DNA of 64,000 bases from Bacillus glycinifermentans (GTDB lineage Bacteria > Bacillota > Bacilli > Bacillales > Bacillaceae). Below are positions 38,841 to 49,409 of this stretch, one piece after another. The first letter of the stretch is position 1; each line of letters begins with the position of its first letter. The notes under the pieces are model-generated. The model had not been told where the DNA came from. It ran no database searches and worked only from the letters and a program-made list of their open reading frames with translations. Location: assembly GCF_001042475.2 (NCBI RefSeq), contig NZ_LECW02000045.1, forward strand, positions 607,902-671,901, in the 5' to 3' direction. A program made the translations under genes and the position numbers.

Positions 38841-39574
38841 GCGGGTTTACAATATATCCGGCCATCGATATGAGAAATGGAAAATGCGTCAGGCTTGTGC
38901 AGGGAGACTATGCAAAGGAAACGGTATACGGGGATTCCCCGCTTGAGATGGCGGCATTGTTTGCAGATCAGGGAGCGGAATGGATCCACCTCGTCGATTT
39001 GGACGGCGCGAGAGAAGGCAAAACAGTCAACGATGTTCATGTGAAAGCCATCGCGGATCGATTGAATGTTAAAGTGCAGGTCGGCGGGGGCATCAGGACC
39101 GAAAAAGACGTTGATGACTATCTCTCAAATGGCGTGGAAAGAGTGATTTTAGGCAGTTCGGCCGTGTCTGATCCGGCGTTTGTCAAAAAGATGCTGAAGA
39201 CGTACCAGCATCATATCGCAATTGGACTTGACGCAAGAGACGGTTTTGTCTCAACGGAAGGCTGGCTCGAAACGTCATCCGTGACGGCGGTGGAGCTCGG
39301 CAGGAAGCTGGCCGCGGAAGGCGCGGAAGTTTTTATTTTCACCGATATTGCGACAGACGGAATGCTGTCCGGACCGAACATTGACAGTACGGTAGAGCTT
39401 GCCGAAGCCACCGGAAAACAGGTTATTGCCTCCGGCGGCGTCAGCTCTCTTAGCGATTTGGAGGCTTTGGCGGTCCGGGGCCCTGAAGGCGTCCGCGGCG
39501 CAATCGTCGGCAAAGCTTTGTACACGAATCAATTCACCGTGTCTGAAGCGCTTGAAAGGGTGGGGATCAAGTGA
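38837..39574 (+). CDS. hisA: ProFAR isomerase HisA
   Basis: HisA catalyses the Amadori rearrangement of ProFAR to PRFAR. The 245-residue (beta-alpha)8 barrel has the catalytic aspartate in [12 protein letters not shown], the phosphate-binding [10 protein letters not shown] and a second phosphate loop [11 protein letters not shown], with the catalytic partner in [14 protein letters not shown]. It overlaps hisH and hisF by four bases each. Confidence 0.97.
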   Translation: MSGFTIYPAIDMRNGKCVRLVQGDYAKETVYGDSPLEMAALFADQGAEWIHLVDLDGAREGKTVNDVHVKAIADRLNVKVQVGGGIRTEKDVDDYLSNGVERVILGSSAVSDPAFVKKMLKTYQHHIAIGLDARDGFVSTEGWLETSSVTAVELGRKLAAEGAEVFIFTDIATDGMLSGPNIDSTVELAEATGKQVIASGGVSSLSDLEALAVRGPEGVRGAIVGKALYTNQFTVSEALERVGIK

Positions 39575-40329
39575 TTACAAAACGCATTATACCGTGTTTG
39601 GATGTAAAGGACGGCCGTGTCGTCAAAGGGATCCAGTTTCTTGAACTGAAGGACGCCGGCGATCCGGTAGAACTTGCCGAGGTGTACGATAAAGAAGGCG
39701 CAGATGAACTTGTTTTTCTCGATATTTCCGCCTCGCATGAAGGAAGAAAAACGATGGTCGACGTTGTGGAAAGAGTGGCGGCAAAGCTCGCGATTCCCTT
39801 CACGGTCGGCGGCGGTATCAACCGTCTGGAAGACATGAAGACGATTTTAAGAGCGGGTGCGGACAAAGTTTCCGTCAATACGGCCGCTGTCCTTCGCCCC
39901 GAGCTGATTACCGAAGGCGCCGGCTTTTTCGGTTCCCAATGCATCGTCGTCGCCATTGATGCCAAATACGATGAAGCTGAAGACGAATATTTCGTTTACA
40001 CACACGGCGGCCGGAAAAAGACGGATCTTGACGCCGTATCTTGGGCGAAGGAAGCCGTTCAGCGGGGAGCGGGCGAGATTTTGCTGACCAGCATGGACTC
40101 CGACGGGGAGAAGAACGGATTTGACCACAGGCTGACAAAGCTCGTGTCAGAAGCGGTCCCGATTCCGGTGATTGCCTCAGGCGGCGCCGGAAATGCCGAG
40201 CATATGAGAGCCGTGTTTGAAAAAGGCGAAGCAGATGCCGCACTCGCCGCCTCCATCTTCCACTACAAAGAAACGTCGGTTAAAGAGGTAAAGGCTTATC
40301 TAAAAGAGCGCGGGGTGAATGTAAGATGA
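39571..40329 (+). CDS. hisF: Imidazole glycerol phosphate synthase, cyclase subunit
   Basis: HisF closes the imidazole ring using ammonia from HisH and releases AICAR to purine synthesis. The 252-residue barrel shows the catalytic Asp in [14 protein letters not shown], the phosphate sites [10 protein letters not shown] and [11 protein letters not shown], and the second catalytic Asp in [11 protein letters not shown]. It starts inside the hisA stop and overlaps hisI by four bases. Confidence 0.97.
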   Translation: MITKRIIPCLDVKDGRVVKGIQFLELKDAGDPVELAEVYDKEGADELVFLDISASHEGRKTMVDVVERVAAKLAIPFTVGGGINRLEDMKTILRAGADKVSVNTAAVLRPELITEGAGFFGSQCIVVAIDAKYDEAEDEYFVYTHGGRKKTDLDAVSWAKEAVQRGAGEILLTSMDSDGEKNGFDHRLTKLVSEAVPIPVIASGGAGNAEHMRAVFEKGEADAALAASIFHYKETSVKEVKAYLKERGVNVR

Positions 40330-40955
40330 TAAAGGCAGACGAATTAAAGTTTAATGAAGAGGGTTTAATCCCGGCGATCATCCAGGATGCAGCAAGCAAA
40401 GAAGTGCTGACACTGGCCTACATGAACAAAGAATCGTTTAAAAAAACGATCGAGACAAAGGAAACGTGGTTTTTCAGCCGCTCCCGCGGAGAACTGTGGC
40501 ATAAGGGCGAGACTTCAGGCAATGTTCAGCATGTGACAGACATCCGCCTCGATTGTGACCGCGACGCTTTGGTCGTGCTTGTCGAGCCGCAGGGCCCTGC
40601 CTGTCATACGGGAAGCTATAGCTGTTTCTCATCCTTGAAGGACGGCAAGGAAACAAGCGGCGGCCGTTTCTCTATTATCAATGAGCTCGAAGCCGTCATC
40701 GCCAGCCGGCAGGCTGAAATGCCCGAAGGCGCCTATACGACGTATTTATTTCGGGAAGGCATTGACAAAATCCTGAAAAAAGTCGGCGAAGAAGCAGCCG
40801 AGGTGATCATCGCTTCGAAAAACCGCGATCATGAAGAATTGAAATGGGAGGCGGCAGATCTCCTCTATCATTTGCTCGTCCTTTTAAGGGAGCAGGCCCT
40901 TCCGCTTGATGACGTATTGAGCGTGCTGAAAAAACGCCACGAAGAATCCAAATAG
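40326..40955 (+). CDS. hisI: Bifunctional PRA-CH cyclohydrolase / PRA-PH pyrophosphatase
   Basis: HisI (HisIE) carries out steps two and three of histidine synthesis. The 209-residue protein has an N-terminal zinc cyclohydrolase (about 1-110, with [15 protein letters not shown] and the metal ligands [11 protein letters not shown] and [11 protein letters not shown]). The C-terminal MazG-like pyrophosphohydrolase (about 118-209) shows [15 protein letters not shown] and EAADLLYH. It ends the his operon and is followed by a terminator. Confidence 0.97.
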   Translation: MIKADELKFNEEGLIPAIIQDAASKEVLTLAYMNKESFKKTIETKETWFFSRSRGELWHKGETSGNVQHVTDIRLDCDRDALVVLVEPQGPACHTGSYSCFSSLKDGKETSGGRFSIINELEAVIASRQAEMPEGAYTTYLFREGIDKILKKVGEEAAEVIIASKNRDHEELKWEAADLLYHLLVLLREQALPLDDVLSVLKKRHEESK

Positions 40956-40967
40956 CACGAGTTAAAA

Positions 40968-41002
40968 AAATCCAGACCTTTTCACGAGTTTGGGTTTTTT
41001 TA
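40968..41002 (+). terminator. Terminator after the his operon
   Basis: AAATCCAGAC pairs with GTTTGGGTTT (two G-T pairs), followed by T residues. Confidence 0.75.
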
Positions 41003-41117
41003 TTAAAAAATAAGCGATCAGCCCATATAAATCTAAGGAATGGATAAGCCAAAAGTGGAAAATGAAGAGAAATTTTTCGAAACCTTGTTTTTGCTCTGTT
41101 AAGCCTACGAGAAACTA

Positions 41118-41126
41118 TGTTATACT
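41118..41126 (+). promoter_or_regulatory. Extended -10 promoter element of yvcD
   Basis: TGT followed by TATACT forms an extended -10 about 35 bases before the yvcD start. No good -35 is seen at the right distance. Confidence 0.5.
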
Positions 41127-41160
41127 ACTCACGGTATACAGTTTGAAATGGAGGGTATCT

Positions 41161-42621
41161 GTGGGAAAGTACACTTCTGAAGATCATAAAAAAGCGAGAA
41201 TTGTTCAGCTTTTTCAGGATGGGCAATATCTTTATCATAAAGGGCTCAAAGCATACAGAGAACGAAATTTATCCCGCGCGCGCAAGCTCATACAGAGGGC
41301 GATTTTTCTTGAACCTGAAAATACGGGCATGCTGAGTCAGCTTGCCGTCATTTATACAGAGATGGGCTATTACCAGCAATCAAATGAACTATTGGACTTC
41401 ATTCTAAAAAATATAAACGAAAAAATGACCGAATGCTACTATTTTAAAGCGAACAACTATGCTCATCTCGGACTTTTCCAGGAAGCCTACAAGGCGGCGG
41501 AAACTTATTTAAAGGAAGATCCGAACGGCGAGTTCAGCGCGGAAAATGCGGAGCTCCTTGATTTATTGGATATGGGAGAAGATGATTCAGGCTACTCGGA
41601 ATACGACCAGGATGATTTAATCCTCAAGCAGGACAAGGCGAAATCGCTGTTGGAAAGTGGAGAGCTTCAGGAATCGATCAAGATACTTGAAGAAATCATT
41701 GCCGATTATCCGGAATTTTGGTCGGCTTACAATAACTTGGCGCTTGCCTATTTTTACGCCGGCGATATCCAAAAAGCGAAGACGACGATTTATGACATTT
41801 TGGAAAAGAGCCACGGCAATCTGCATGCGCTTTGCAATCTTCTTATTTTTTACCATTATGAAAGAAAAGACGAAAAGGTCAGAACGCTTTCTCAGCAGCT
41901 GTCCAATATTTATCCGATGCTGCTTGAGCAGAGGTATAAGCTCGGAGCGACGCTTTCGCTTGTCGGCAGGTACGACCTCGGGTTTAAATGGCTCAAATCT
42001 CTTTATCGCATGGGATTTGAAGGAGACGAAACCTTTTACTACTGGCTTGCCTGTTCCGCATATTTTACCGGGCGCACTCAGTTTGCCCAGACCGTGTGGA
42101 AAAAAATGCAGGAAGAGCATCCTTCTGCCGGACGAATGGAGCCGTGGAAAGAACGAATCGAAAAAGTCCCTGTTCAGCGGCCGATTGAGGAACGCCTTGC
42201 CGCATACTACCTAAGCGGGCGAAAAGGAGAAAAAGAACTGCTGAAAGCCGTGCTCGATTCCAAAATGGCCAAAACGTCGTTTGAAGATCAGTTTGTAAGG
42301 CTCGTGCTGTACGGCGAAAACGGGACGGCGGTCACCTCAAAAGACGCTCGTCTCGCTTACAGAACCGCGAAAGCGATCGAAGAAGCCGACCGTTCTGCGA
42401 TCGAACAGGAAGCGATGTGTTTTTGGATATTTCATGTCATTCAGCAAATCAGGGCTAGCGGGCTTCAGTTGAAAAACGCCGGCGGATTAGCCGCGGCTAT
42501 CTACTTCATTTGGAAAACAGAGCATCAGGAGCGCCTGACGAAAGCCGAAACGGCAAAGCTTTTCCGAATTTCGCCAGGAACGCTTTCAAAATACGAACGT
42601 ACATTAAAAGAACATCTTTAA
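41161..42621 (+). CDS. yvcD: TPR-repeat protein YvcD
   Basis: A 486-residue soluble protein built of helical tetratricopeptide repeats. Clear units are KGLKAYRERNLSRARKLIQRAIFLEPEN, LAVIYTEMGYYQQSNELLDFIL, and NNLALAYFYAGDIQKAKTTIYDIL. TPR proteins hold other proteins together; no partner is known. The start is GTG 41161 with GGAGGG about seven bases upstream; a longer reading from 41062 would extend through the promoter. It lies between hisI and trxB as in B. subtilis. Confidence 0.82.
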   Translation: MGKYTSEDHKKARIVQLFQDGQYLYHKGLKAYRERNLSRARKLIQRAIFLEPENTGMLSQLAVIYTEMGYYQQSNELLDFILKNINEKMTECYYFKANNYAHLGLFQEAYKAAETYLKEDPNGEFSAENAELLDLLDMGEDDSGYSEYDQDDLILKQDKAKSLLESGELQESIKILEEIIADYPEFWSAYNNLALAYFYAGDIQKAKTTIYDILEKSHGNLHALCNLLIFYHYERKDEKVRTLSQQLSNIYPMLLEQRYKLGATLSLVGRYDLGFKWLKSLYRMGFEGDETFYYWLACSAYFTGRTQFAQTVWKKMQEEHPSAGRMEPWKERIEKVPVQRPIEERLAAYYLSGRKGEKELLKAVLDSKMAKTSFEDQFVRLVLYGENGTAVTSKDARLAYRTAKAIEEADRSAIEQEAMCFWIFHVIQQIRASGLQLKNAGGLAAAIYFIWKTEHQERLTKAETAKLFRISPGTLSKYERTLKEHL

Positions 42622-42622
42622 C

Positions 42623-42658
42623 AACAGGCTGAACCTTGGTTCATCCTGTTTTGTTTTT
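42623..42658 (+). terminator. Terminator after yvcD
   Basis: AACAGG and CCTGTT close a stem with an inner GAACC/GGTTC pair, followed by TTGTTTTT. Confidence 0.85.
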
Positions 42659-42695
42659 GAGCAAAAATATAGCGATTATTCATGATATTTTATAG

Positions 42696-43739
<1,044 letters not shown>

Positions 43740-43843
43740 CGGCCGTTAATCGTCATCGTGATTTAATCGGTCTGTAACACCAGTGAAACAATTTTTGGTT
43801 ATGATTAAATCAGTAATTGACCCCCTTTTATAATGAATTTTTT

Positions 43844-43873
43844 GGCGCGGATTTTCGATCCGTGCCCTTTTTT
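43844..43873 (+). terminator. Terminator downstream of trxB
   Basis: GGCGCGGAT pairs with ATCCGTGCC (one G-T) around a five-base loop, followed by seven T residues. It lies about 105 bases after the trxB stop. Confidence 0.85.
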
Positions 43874-44128
43874 TATGCAGGGGCAATTTTTACATTTTTT
43901 CACAATTTGTTCATATTTACAACATGAATATCAGGATTTTGCTGTAAAATAGAAGAAAAGAAGTTGTTTCGCAAGCGCTTCCATTCGCATCCTGAAGGCT
44001 TGGGAGGAATCCGGCAAAAGAATCGGCGGCCCGGAAAAACCGATTTTTACAGTTGGACTGCATGTTCATTGTGAGCGGGATCAGGAAACGGTATAATAAG
44101 AAAAAGAATTGATGGAATTAAAGGATGG
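43874..44128 (+). promoter_or_regulatory. nudF operon upstream region: cre-like site, hairpin and promoter
   Basis: No gene lies here. CGCAAGCGCTTCCA (43970-43983) matches the CcpA-binding cre core (TGNAANCGNWWNCA) except for the first base. Downstream AATCGG and CCGATT (about 44022-44046) form a hairpin followed by TTTT. A sigma-A promoter, TTGTGA (44069-44074), 17 bases, TATAAT (44092-44097), lies before nudF. The cre is too far upstream of this promoter to act as a simple roadblock for it, but it lies just after a -10-like TAAAAT (43945-43950). Confidence 0.6.
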
Positions 44129-44602
44129 GTGACAGACTTGCAAAGAGTGACGAATTGTGTGCTGATTTCAGATGATCAAGTCCTTTTGCTGAAAAAACCG
44201 CGCCGGGGCTGGTGGGTCGCTCCAGGCGGGAAAATGGAAAGCGGGGAAACGGTCAGGGATGCCGTCATCAGGGAATATCGCGAAGAGACAGGCTTATACG
44301 TGTTAAACCCGCAATTAAAAGGAATATTCACCTTTATCATAAAAGAAAATGATCAGGTTGTATCAGAATGGATGATGTTCACGTTCGTCGCCGATCATTA
44401 TACAGGAAGTCCTGTAGAGGAGTCTGAAGAAGGGATCATTCAGTGGCATCAGGCAGGAGAAATAGAGAATTTGCCGATGGCGCCGGGTGATGGGCATATC
44501 CTTGATTTTATGCTGAAGGGCAGCGGACTGCTTCACGGCACATTTACGTACACGCCGGATTTTGAACTGCTGTCCTACCGTCTGGACCCGCAGGGCGAAT
44601 AA
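44129..44602 (+). CDS. nudF: Nudix hydrolase NudF (YvcI)
   Basis: A Nudix-family hydrolase that cleaves nucleoside diphosphates linked to another group; the B. subtilis homologue is linked to RNA 5'-end or nucleotide processing. The 157-residue protein contains the Nudix box GGKMESGETVRDAVIREYREETGL as GX5EX7REUXEEXGU at about residues 37-59. The start codon is uncertain: GTG 44129 lies very close to AAAGGATG. It is the first gene of a five-gene operon with yvcJ, yvcK, whiA and crh. Confidence 0.87.
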   Translation: MTDLQRVTNCVLISDDQVLLLKKPRRGWWVAPGGKMESGETVRDAVIREYREETGLYVLNPQLKGIFTFIIKENDQVVSEWMMFTFVADHYTGSPVEESEEGIIQWHQAGEIENLPMAPGDGHILDFMLKGSGLLHGTFTYTPDFELLSYRLDPQGE

Positions 44603-44620
44603 AAATTAGGGGGGAGAAGC

Positions 44621-45511
44621 ATGAATGTGAATGGAAGCCACGAAATTCAGCTGGTCATTATAACTGGAATGTCAGGCGCAGGAAAAACGGTTGCGATTCA
44701 AAGCTTTGAAGATCTCGGTTTTTTCTGCGTGGATAATCTGCCGCCGTCTCTGCTCCCGAAATTTTTGGAGCTGATGAAGGAATCAAGTTCAAAAATGAGC
44801 AAGGTGGCTCTTGTCATGGATTTGCGCGGACGCCAATTTTTCGACAGGCTGATCGAGGCTCTCGATGAAATCGGGGAAACATCGTGGATCACGCCGCGTA
44901 TTTTGTTTTTAGATGCGAAGGATTCGGTTCTTGTTTCACGGTACAAAGAGACAAGGCGGTCACATCCTCTTGCCACGACGGGGCTGCCGCTTGAAGGAAT
45001 CGAAACGGAACGCGCGCTTTTGGAAGAGCTGAAAGGCCGCTCGCAAATCATATACGACACATCCGATATGAAGCCGAGGGACCTTCGGGAAAAGATCGTC
45101 CAGCATTTTGCGGACGATCAAGGCCGTCACACTTTTACAGTCAATGTGATGTCGTTTGGGTTTAAATACGGGATTCCGATTGACGCTGATCTTGTGTTCG
45201 ATGTGAGGTTTCTTCCGAATCCGTATTATATCGACAGCATGAGGCCGCTGACAGGAAGGGACGAGGAAGTGTCCTCCTATGTGATGAAGTGGAGCGAAAC
45301 GCAGAAGTTCCTCGAGAAGCTGACGGATCTTTTGGGCTTTATGCTTCCTTCCTACAAACGCGAAGGAAAAAGCCAGCTTGTCATTGCGATCGGATGCACA
45401 GGGGGTCAGCATCGTTCTGTGACCCTTGCTGAATATATTGCCGATTATTTTAAGAAAGACTACTATACTCATGTTACTCACCGGGACATTGAGAAGAAAA
45501 GCAGAAAATAG
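44621..45511 (+). CDS. yvcJ: RapZ-family nucleotide-binding protein YvcJ
   Basis: A 296-residue P-loop protein of the RapZ/YvcJ family that binds and hydrolyses nucleotides. In E. coli RapZ controls glucosamine-6-phosphate synthase through small RNAs. In B. subtilis YvcJ affects competence. Walker [13 protein letters not shown] is at about residues 14-25. The conserved C-terminal domain contains [23 protein letters not shown] and [11 protein letters not shown], the metabolite-binding part. It starts 18 bases after nudF and ends one base before yvcK. Confidence 0.94.
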   Translation: MNVNGSHEIQLVIITGMSGAGKTVAIQSFEDLGFFCVDNLPPSLLPKFLELMKESSSKMSKVALVMDLRGRQFFDRLIEALDEIGETSWITPRILFLDAKDSVLVSRYKETRRSHPLATTGLPLEGIETERALLEELKGRSQIIYDTSDMKPRDLREKIVQHFADDQGRHTFTVNVMSFGFKYGIPIDADLVFDVRFLPNPYYIDSMRPLTGRDEEVSSYVMKWSETQKFLEKLTDLLGFMLPSYKREGKSQLVIAIGCTGGQHRSVTLAEYIADYFKKDYYTHVTHRDIEKKSRK

Positions 45512-45512
45512 C

Positions 45513-46466
45513 ATGGCAGATCAGAAAAAAATCGCGATCTTTGGCGGCGGGACAGGTCTTTCCGTTTTGCTGAGGGGATTGAAGCATCAGCCTGTGGACA
45601 TCACGGCGATCGTGACGGTCGCCGATGACGGGGGAAGCTCCGGACGTTTGAGAAACGAGCTGAAAATCCCCCCGCCCGGCGATGTCCGGAACGTGCTGGC
45701 TGCATTGTCCGACGTGGAGCCGCTCGTCGAAGACCTGTTTCAGCACCGCTTTAAAAAAGGCGGCGATTTAATCGGCCATTCGCTGGGGAACTTAATTTTG
45801 GCGGCGATGACGAATATAACCGGTGATTTTTTTCACGCCGTTACCGAAATGAGCAAGGTTTTAAATGTTCGCGGAAAAGTTCTCCCGGCTGCAAATACAA
45901 GCGTGGTACTTCACGCGGAGATGGAGGACGGACGGATTATATCAGGCGAGTCGACGATTCCTTCTTACGGACAGCGGATTAAAAGGGTGTTTTTAACCCC
46001 AGAAAAAATCGAGCCTTTGCCGGAAACGATCGAAGTGATCCGGGAGGCCGATCTGATCATTCTCGGGCCGGGCAGCCTCTATACGAGCATTTTGCCCAAT
46101 CTGCTCGTCCCGAAGATCAGGGAGGAAATTTTGAACGCATCAGCGAAAAAGGTCTATATTTGCAATGTGATGACACAGCCTGGAGAAACGCTGTACTACA
46201 GCGCTGCCGATCACGTAAACGCCCTGAATCAGCACATGGGCGGACCTTTTATCGATACGATCCTCGTCAATTCAGAGGAAATCCCGGAAGATATTCGGGA
46301 AAGATATGCAAAAGAATCGGCCCAGCCTGTTCAGTTCAACATAGACGTTCTGTCCAGCATGGGACTTGAAGTGATCAAAGATCAAATCGTGACGTATGAA
46401 AACGGCGTGATCCGCCATGATACGCATAAAGTCGCTTCGCTTCTTGTTGATTTGTTAAAAGAATAG
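45513..46466 (+). CDS. yvcK: YvcK / GlmR, gluconeogenic growth and cell-wall precursor regulator
   Basis: YvcK (also called GlmR) is needed for growth on gluconeogenic carbon sources and stimulates the GlmS glucosamine-6-phosphate branch; it binds UDP-GlcNAc. The 317-residue protein of the CofD-like/UPF0052 family shows GGGTGLSVLLRGLK (about 11-24), VADDGGSSGRLR and GPGSLYTSILPNLLV. ATG 45513 is one base after the yvcJ stop and gives the B. subtilis length. The longer reading from 45426 overlaps yvcJ needlessly. Operon context with yvcJ, whiA and crh fits a carbon-to-cell-wall control role. Confidence 0.95.
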   Translation: MADQKKIAIFGGGTGLSVLLRGLKHQPVDITAIVTVADDGGSSGRLRNELKIPPPGDVRNVLAALSDVEPLVEDLFQHRFKKGGDLIGHSLGNLILAAMTNITGDFFHAVTEMSKVLNVRGKVLPAANTSVVLHAEMEDGRIISGESTIPSYGQRIKRVFLTPEKIEPLPETIEVIREADLIILGPGSLYTSILPNLLVPKIREEILNASAKKVYICNVMTQPGETLYYSAADHVNALNQHMGGPFIDTILVNSEEIPEDIRERYAKESAQPVQFNIDVLSSMGLEVIKDQIVTYENGVIRHDTHKVASLLVDLLKE

Positions 46467-46493
46467 CAGGCCTTGGAATGGGGGTGTCTAAAC

Positions 46494-47444
46494 ATGTCAT
46501 TTGCATCGGAAACGAAAAAAGAACTTACAAACCTGGAAGTCAAGGATTGCTGCGCGAAAGCGGAACTCTCCGCCCTCATTCGGATGAACGGTTCACTTTC
46601 TTTTTCAAACAGAAAGGTTGTTCTCGATGTCCAAACCGAGAACGCGGCCATCGCAAGAAGAATTTATACATTGATCAAAAAACAATATGAGGTTTCGGTC
46701 GAACTGTTGGTTCGAAAAAAGATGAGACTGAAAAAAAATAACGTGTACATCGTGCGTCTGATTGAAAACGCAAAGTTCATCCTTGAAGATTTAAAAATAC
46801 TCGGAGAGAACTTTGTCATCGTGAGAAACATTTCAGAGGAACTGGTCAAAAAAAGGTGCTGCAAGCGCTCTTATATGAGAGGGGCTTTTTTGGCCGGAGG
46901 GTCTGTCAACAATCCTGAGACCTCTTCGTACCATCTCGAAATTTTTTCGCTGTACAAAGAGCATAATGACTCATTATGCAGGCTCATGAACCAGTTTCAC
47001 TTAAACAGCAAAACGCTTGAGCGGAAAAAGGGATATATCACTTATTTGAAGGAAGCCGAGAAAATCACCGAATTTTTAAACGTGATCGGCGCACACAATT
47101 CGCTGCTTCGCTTTGAAGACGTCCGGATCGTGCGCGACATGAGGAACTCGGTGAACCGCCTCGTCAATTGCGAAACCGCAAATTTAAACAAAACGATCGG
47201 CGCTTCTCTCAGACAGGTGGAAAACATTAAATTCATCGATGAGAAAATCGGTCTTGAAGCTTTGCCCGAAAAGCTGCGGGAAATCGCACAGCTCCGCATC
47301 GATTACCAGGAAGTGACCTTAAAAGAGCTCGGGGAAATGGTCGCCAGCGGAAAAATCAGCAAGTCGGGCATCAATCACCGCCTTAGAAAATTGGACGAAA
47401 TTGCCGAACAGCTGCGGTTAGGACAGCCGGTTTCTTTAAAATAA
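46494..47444 (+). CDS. whiA: WhiA division/sporulation regulator
   Basis: WhiA is a DNA-binding protein related to LAGLIDADG homing endonucleases. In Streptomyces it controls sporulation genes, while in B. subtilis it influences cell division and nucleoid segregation. The 316-residue protein starts [15 protein letters not shown], has the degenerate LAGLIDADG-like segment [22 protein letters not shown] (about 130-150) and a C-terminal helix-turn-helix ([25 protein letters not shown], about 275-300). ATG 46494, with GGGGGTG upstream, is preferred over ATG 46473. Confidence 0.96.
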   Translation: MSFASETKKELTNLEVKDCCAKAELSALIRMNGSLSFSNRKVVLDVQTENAAIARRIYTLIKKQYEVSVELLVRKKMRLKKNNVYIVRLIENAKFILEDLKILGENFVIVRNISEELVKKRCCKRSYMRGAFLAGGSVNNPETSSYHLEIFSLYKEHNDSLCRLMNQFHLNSKTLERKKGYITYLKEAEKITEFLNVIGAHNSLLRFEDVRIVRDMRNSVNRLVNCETANLNKTIGASLRQVENIKFIDEKIGLEALPEKLREIAQLRIDYQEVTLKELGEMVASGKISKSGINHRLRKLDEIAEQLRLGQPVSLK

Positions 47445-47466
47445 TGCAGGGAGTGGGGGAGATCGC

Positions 47467-47724
47467 ATGGTTCAACAAAAAGTGGAAGTCCGTTTGAAAA
47501 CGGGACTGCAGGCGCGTCCTGCAGCATTGTTTGTTCAGGAAGCCAACCGCTTCCAATCAGACATTTTTCTGGAAAAGGGAGATAAGAAAGTGAATGCCAA
47601 AAGCATTATGGGACTGATGAGTCTGGCCGTCAGCACCGGATCGGAGGTCACCCTGATCGCCGACGGAACCGATGAGCAAGACGCCCTTAAGGTATTGACT
47701 GATTATGTCCAGGAAGAAAGCTAA
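47467..47724 (+). CDS. crh: Catabolite repression HPr-like protein Crh
   Basis: Crh is an HPr paralogue that is phosphorylated on serine 46 by HprK and then acts as co-repressor with CcpA. The 85-residue protein has glutamine at position 15 (GLQARPAA) in place of the catalytic histidine of HPr, so it cannot serve sugar transport. The serine-46 site is intact (NAKSIMGLMSL). It ends the nudF-yvcJ-yvcK-whiA-crh operon and is followed by a terminator. Its kinase gene, hprK, lies 18 kb upstream in this window. Confidence 0.97.
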   Translation: MVQQKVEVRLKTGLQARPAALFVQEANRFQSDIFLEKGDKKVNAKSIMGLMSLAVSTGSEVTLIADGTDEQDALKVLTDYVQEES

Positions 47725-47748
47725 ACTCCCGTCGGGGTTTAGCTTTTT
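47720..47748 (+). terminator. Rho-independent terminator after crh
   Basis: GCTAAACTCC pairs with GGGGTTTAGC around a four-base loop, followed by TTTTT. Confidence 0.92.
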
Positions 47749-47775
47749 CATTCACAATGGAAAAGGAGATTCGCG

Positions 47776-48534
47776 ATGACTGCTATGCTTGATACATTAT
47801 ATAAAAGGATTGGATACCCGCCGGGTCAAGGCGTTTCTTTTGCCGATCTGCCGGAGCTTTTGTCTTTGATTGCTTTGCAGTTCCCTTTTGAAAACGGGGC
47901 GGTCTTGAATAAAGAACGGATTCCGATGACGAAAGAAGGCCTGATGGACGCCTTGCTGAACAACAAACGTGGCGGTTTGTGCTATGATTTGAACGCCTTT
48001 CTTTATTATGTGCTGAAGGAAATCGGCTTTTCCGTTCAGCTTGTTCAGGGAACCGTCTTCCATCCTCAGGAAGGAAAGTGGGCGCTGACGGGAACGCACG
48101 TCGCCGTCATTCTTCAGGAAGGGAATGAAACCTATCTGCTGGATACCGGTTTTGGGGCCAATCTTCCCCTGAAACCCGTTCCGTTCACAGGCGAGGCCGT
48201 TTCTTCGAAAACAGGCGTTTACCGCATCAGAAAAGCGAAGACTGAAAAAGGAGACTACCTTCTTGAAATGGATAAAGGCAAAGGATGGCAGACTGGCTAT
48301 GCGTTCACGCTGGAGCCTATCGATGAAGCGGTGCTTGCCGATGTCCGCGATGCAATTTTTGACCATGAAGACTCGCCGTTCAACAAAAATCCGCTTGCGT
48401 CCAAGCTGACAAAAGACGGAAAATTAATTTTGTCGAAAGATCATTTCACAAAACACGCAGACGGCGGCATTTCAAAAGAAGCCATTCAACAAGAGGAATT
48501 CAGGAAGATTTTCGAAGACGCATTTTTTGACTGA
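47776..48534 (+). CDS. yvcN: Arylamine N-acetyltransferase (YvcN)
   Basis: NAT enzymes transfer acetyl groups from acetyl-CoA to aromatic amines and hydrazines. The 252-residue protein has the full catalytic triad: Cys in GGLCYDLN (about residue 74), His in THVAVIL (about 111) and Asp in LLDTGFGANLPL (about 126). The order after crh is as in B. subtilis. AAAAGGAG lies before its ATG. The natural substrate is unknown. Roughly 170 bases between this gene and psdR contain no other clear gene. Confidence 0.92.
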   Translation: MTAMLDTLYKRIGYPPGQGVSFADLPELLSLIALQFPFENGAVLNKERIPMTKEGLMDALLNNKRGGLCYDLNAFLYYVLKEIGFSVQLVQGTVFHPQEGKWALTGTHVAVILQEGNETYLLDTGFGANLPLKPVPFTGEAVSSKTGVYRIRKAKTEKGDYLLEMDKGKGWQTGYAFTLEPIDEAVLADVRDAIFDHEDSPFNKNPLASKLTKDGKLILSKDHFTKHADGGISKEAIQQEEFRKIFEDAFFD

Positions 48535-48704
48535 AACATTCCGGGAGCAGACGGGACGCGGGGGTGACCGTGTGCATTCGATCGGCAAAAGAAACCGCGC
48601 ATCCAATGCGCACCGTCTGTTTTTAGCGCGGCGTGAACACGCAGGCCCCCTCTTTCTCACCGCAGTAAATCATATTTTCATATTTTCCATGAAAGGTGAC
48701 AAAC

Positions 48705-49409
48705 ATGTATAACATATTCATCGCGGAGGACGATGAACAGATCGCTTCCATACTGTGCAACCATTTACAAAAATACGGCTATGAAGTCAGCATGGCTCAA
48801 GAATTCGACCGGATAAAACAGGAAGTTATCGAAAAGCAGGCTGATTTGGTACTCTTGGATATTAATCTCCCGTATTTTGACGGTTTTTATTGGTGCCGGC
48901 AAATCCGCGCCGTTTCCAATGTGCCGATCATTTTCATTTCAGCCCGGACTGATGAATTGAATCAGGTGATGGCGATTGAGCATGGCGGCGATGATTATAT
49001 GACAAAGCCGTTTCACCTTGAGGTCGTCCTCGCCAAAATGAAAAGCGTGCTGCGCCGGACATACGGCGAATACTCATCCGCTCTCCATCAGGAGACACAG
49101 GTGATGGAGCTCGGCGGTTTGTACATATATCCTGATCGGTTTGAAGCGGAATGCGGGAATAAGCGCATCTCTCTTTCCCAAAAGGAATTTCAGCTTTTAT
49201 CGATCTTTGTGAAGGAGCACGGCCGCATCGTCTCGAGGGACGAGCTGCTCGAAGCGTTGTGGGACGAAATCGAGTTTGTGGATGACAATACGCTGACCGT
49301 CAATGTGAACCGGTTAAGGAAAAAGCTCAGTGAACTGGGAATTGACGATGCCATCGCAACCGTCCGGGGGCAGGGGTATCGGTTTTCGATGAATCGGAAG
49401 GATGAATAG
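48705..49409 (+). CDS. psdR: Response regulator PsdR (YvcP)
   Basis: An OmpR-type response regulator of the BceR group that switches on a peptide-antibiotic exporter. The 234-residue protein has a receiver domain with acidic pocket EDDE (near residue 8), phospho-acceptor Asp in LVLLDINLPYFDG (about 50) and Lys in MTKPFH (about 99), then a winged-helix DNA-binding domain ending DDNTLTVNVNRLRKKL. ATG 48705 fits the GAAAGGTGA site better than GTG 48696. It overlaps psdS by eight bases. The target box is described downstream. Confidence 0.9.
   Translation: MYNIFIAEDDEQIASILCNHLQKYGYEVSMAQEFDRIKQEVIEKQADLVLLDINLPYFDGFYWCRQIRAVSNVPIIFISARTDELNQVMAIEHGGDDYMTKPFHLEVVLAKMKSVLRRTYGEYSSALHQETQVMELGGLYIYPDRFEAECGNKRISLSQKEFQLLSIFVKEHGRIVSRDELLEALWDEIEFVDDNTLTVNVNRLRKKLSELGIDDAIATVRGQGYRFSMNRKDE

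Noticed and set aside
41062..41160. Extended N-terminus of yvcD from ATG 41062
   Set aside because: It would run through the promoter and the ribosome-binding site. The GTG at 41161 gives the expected length.
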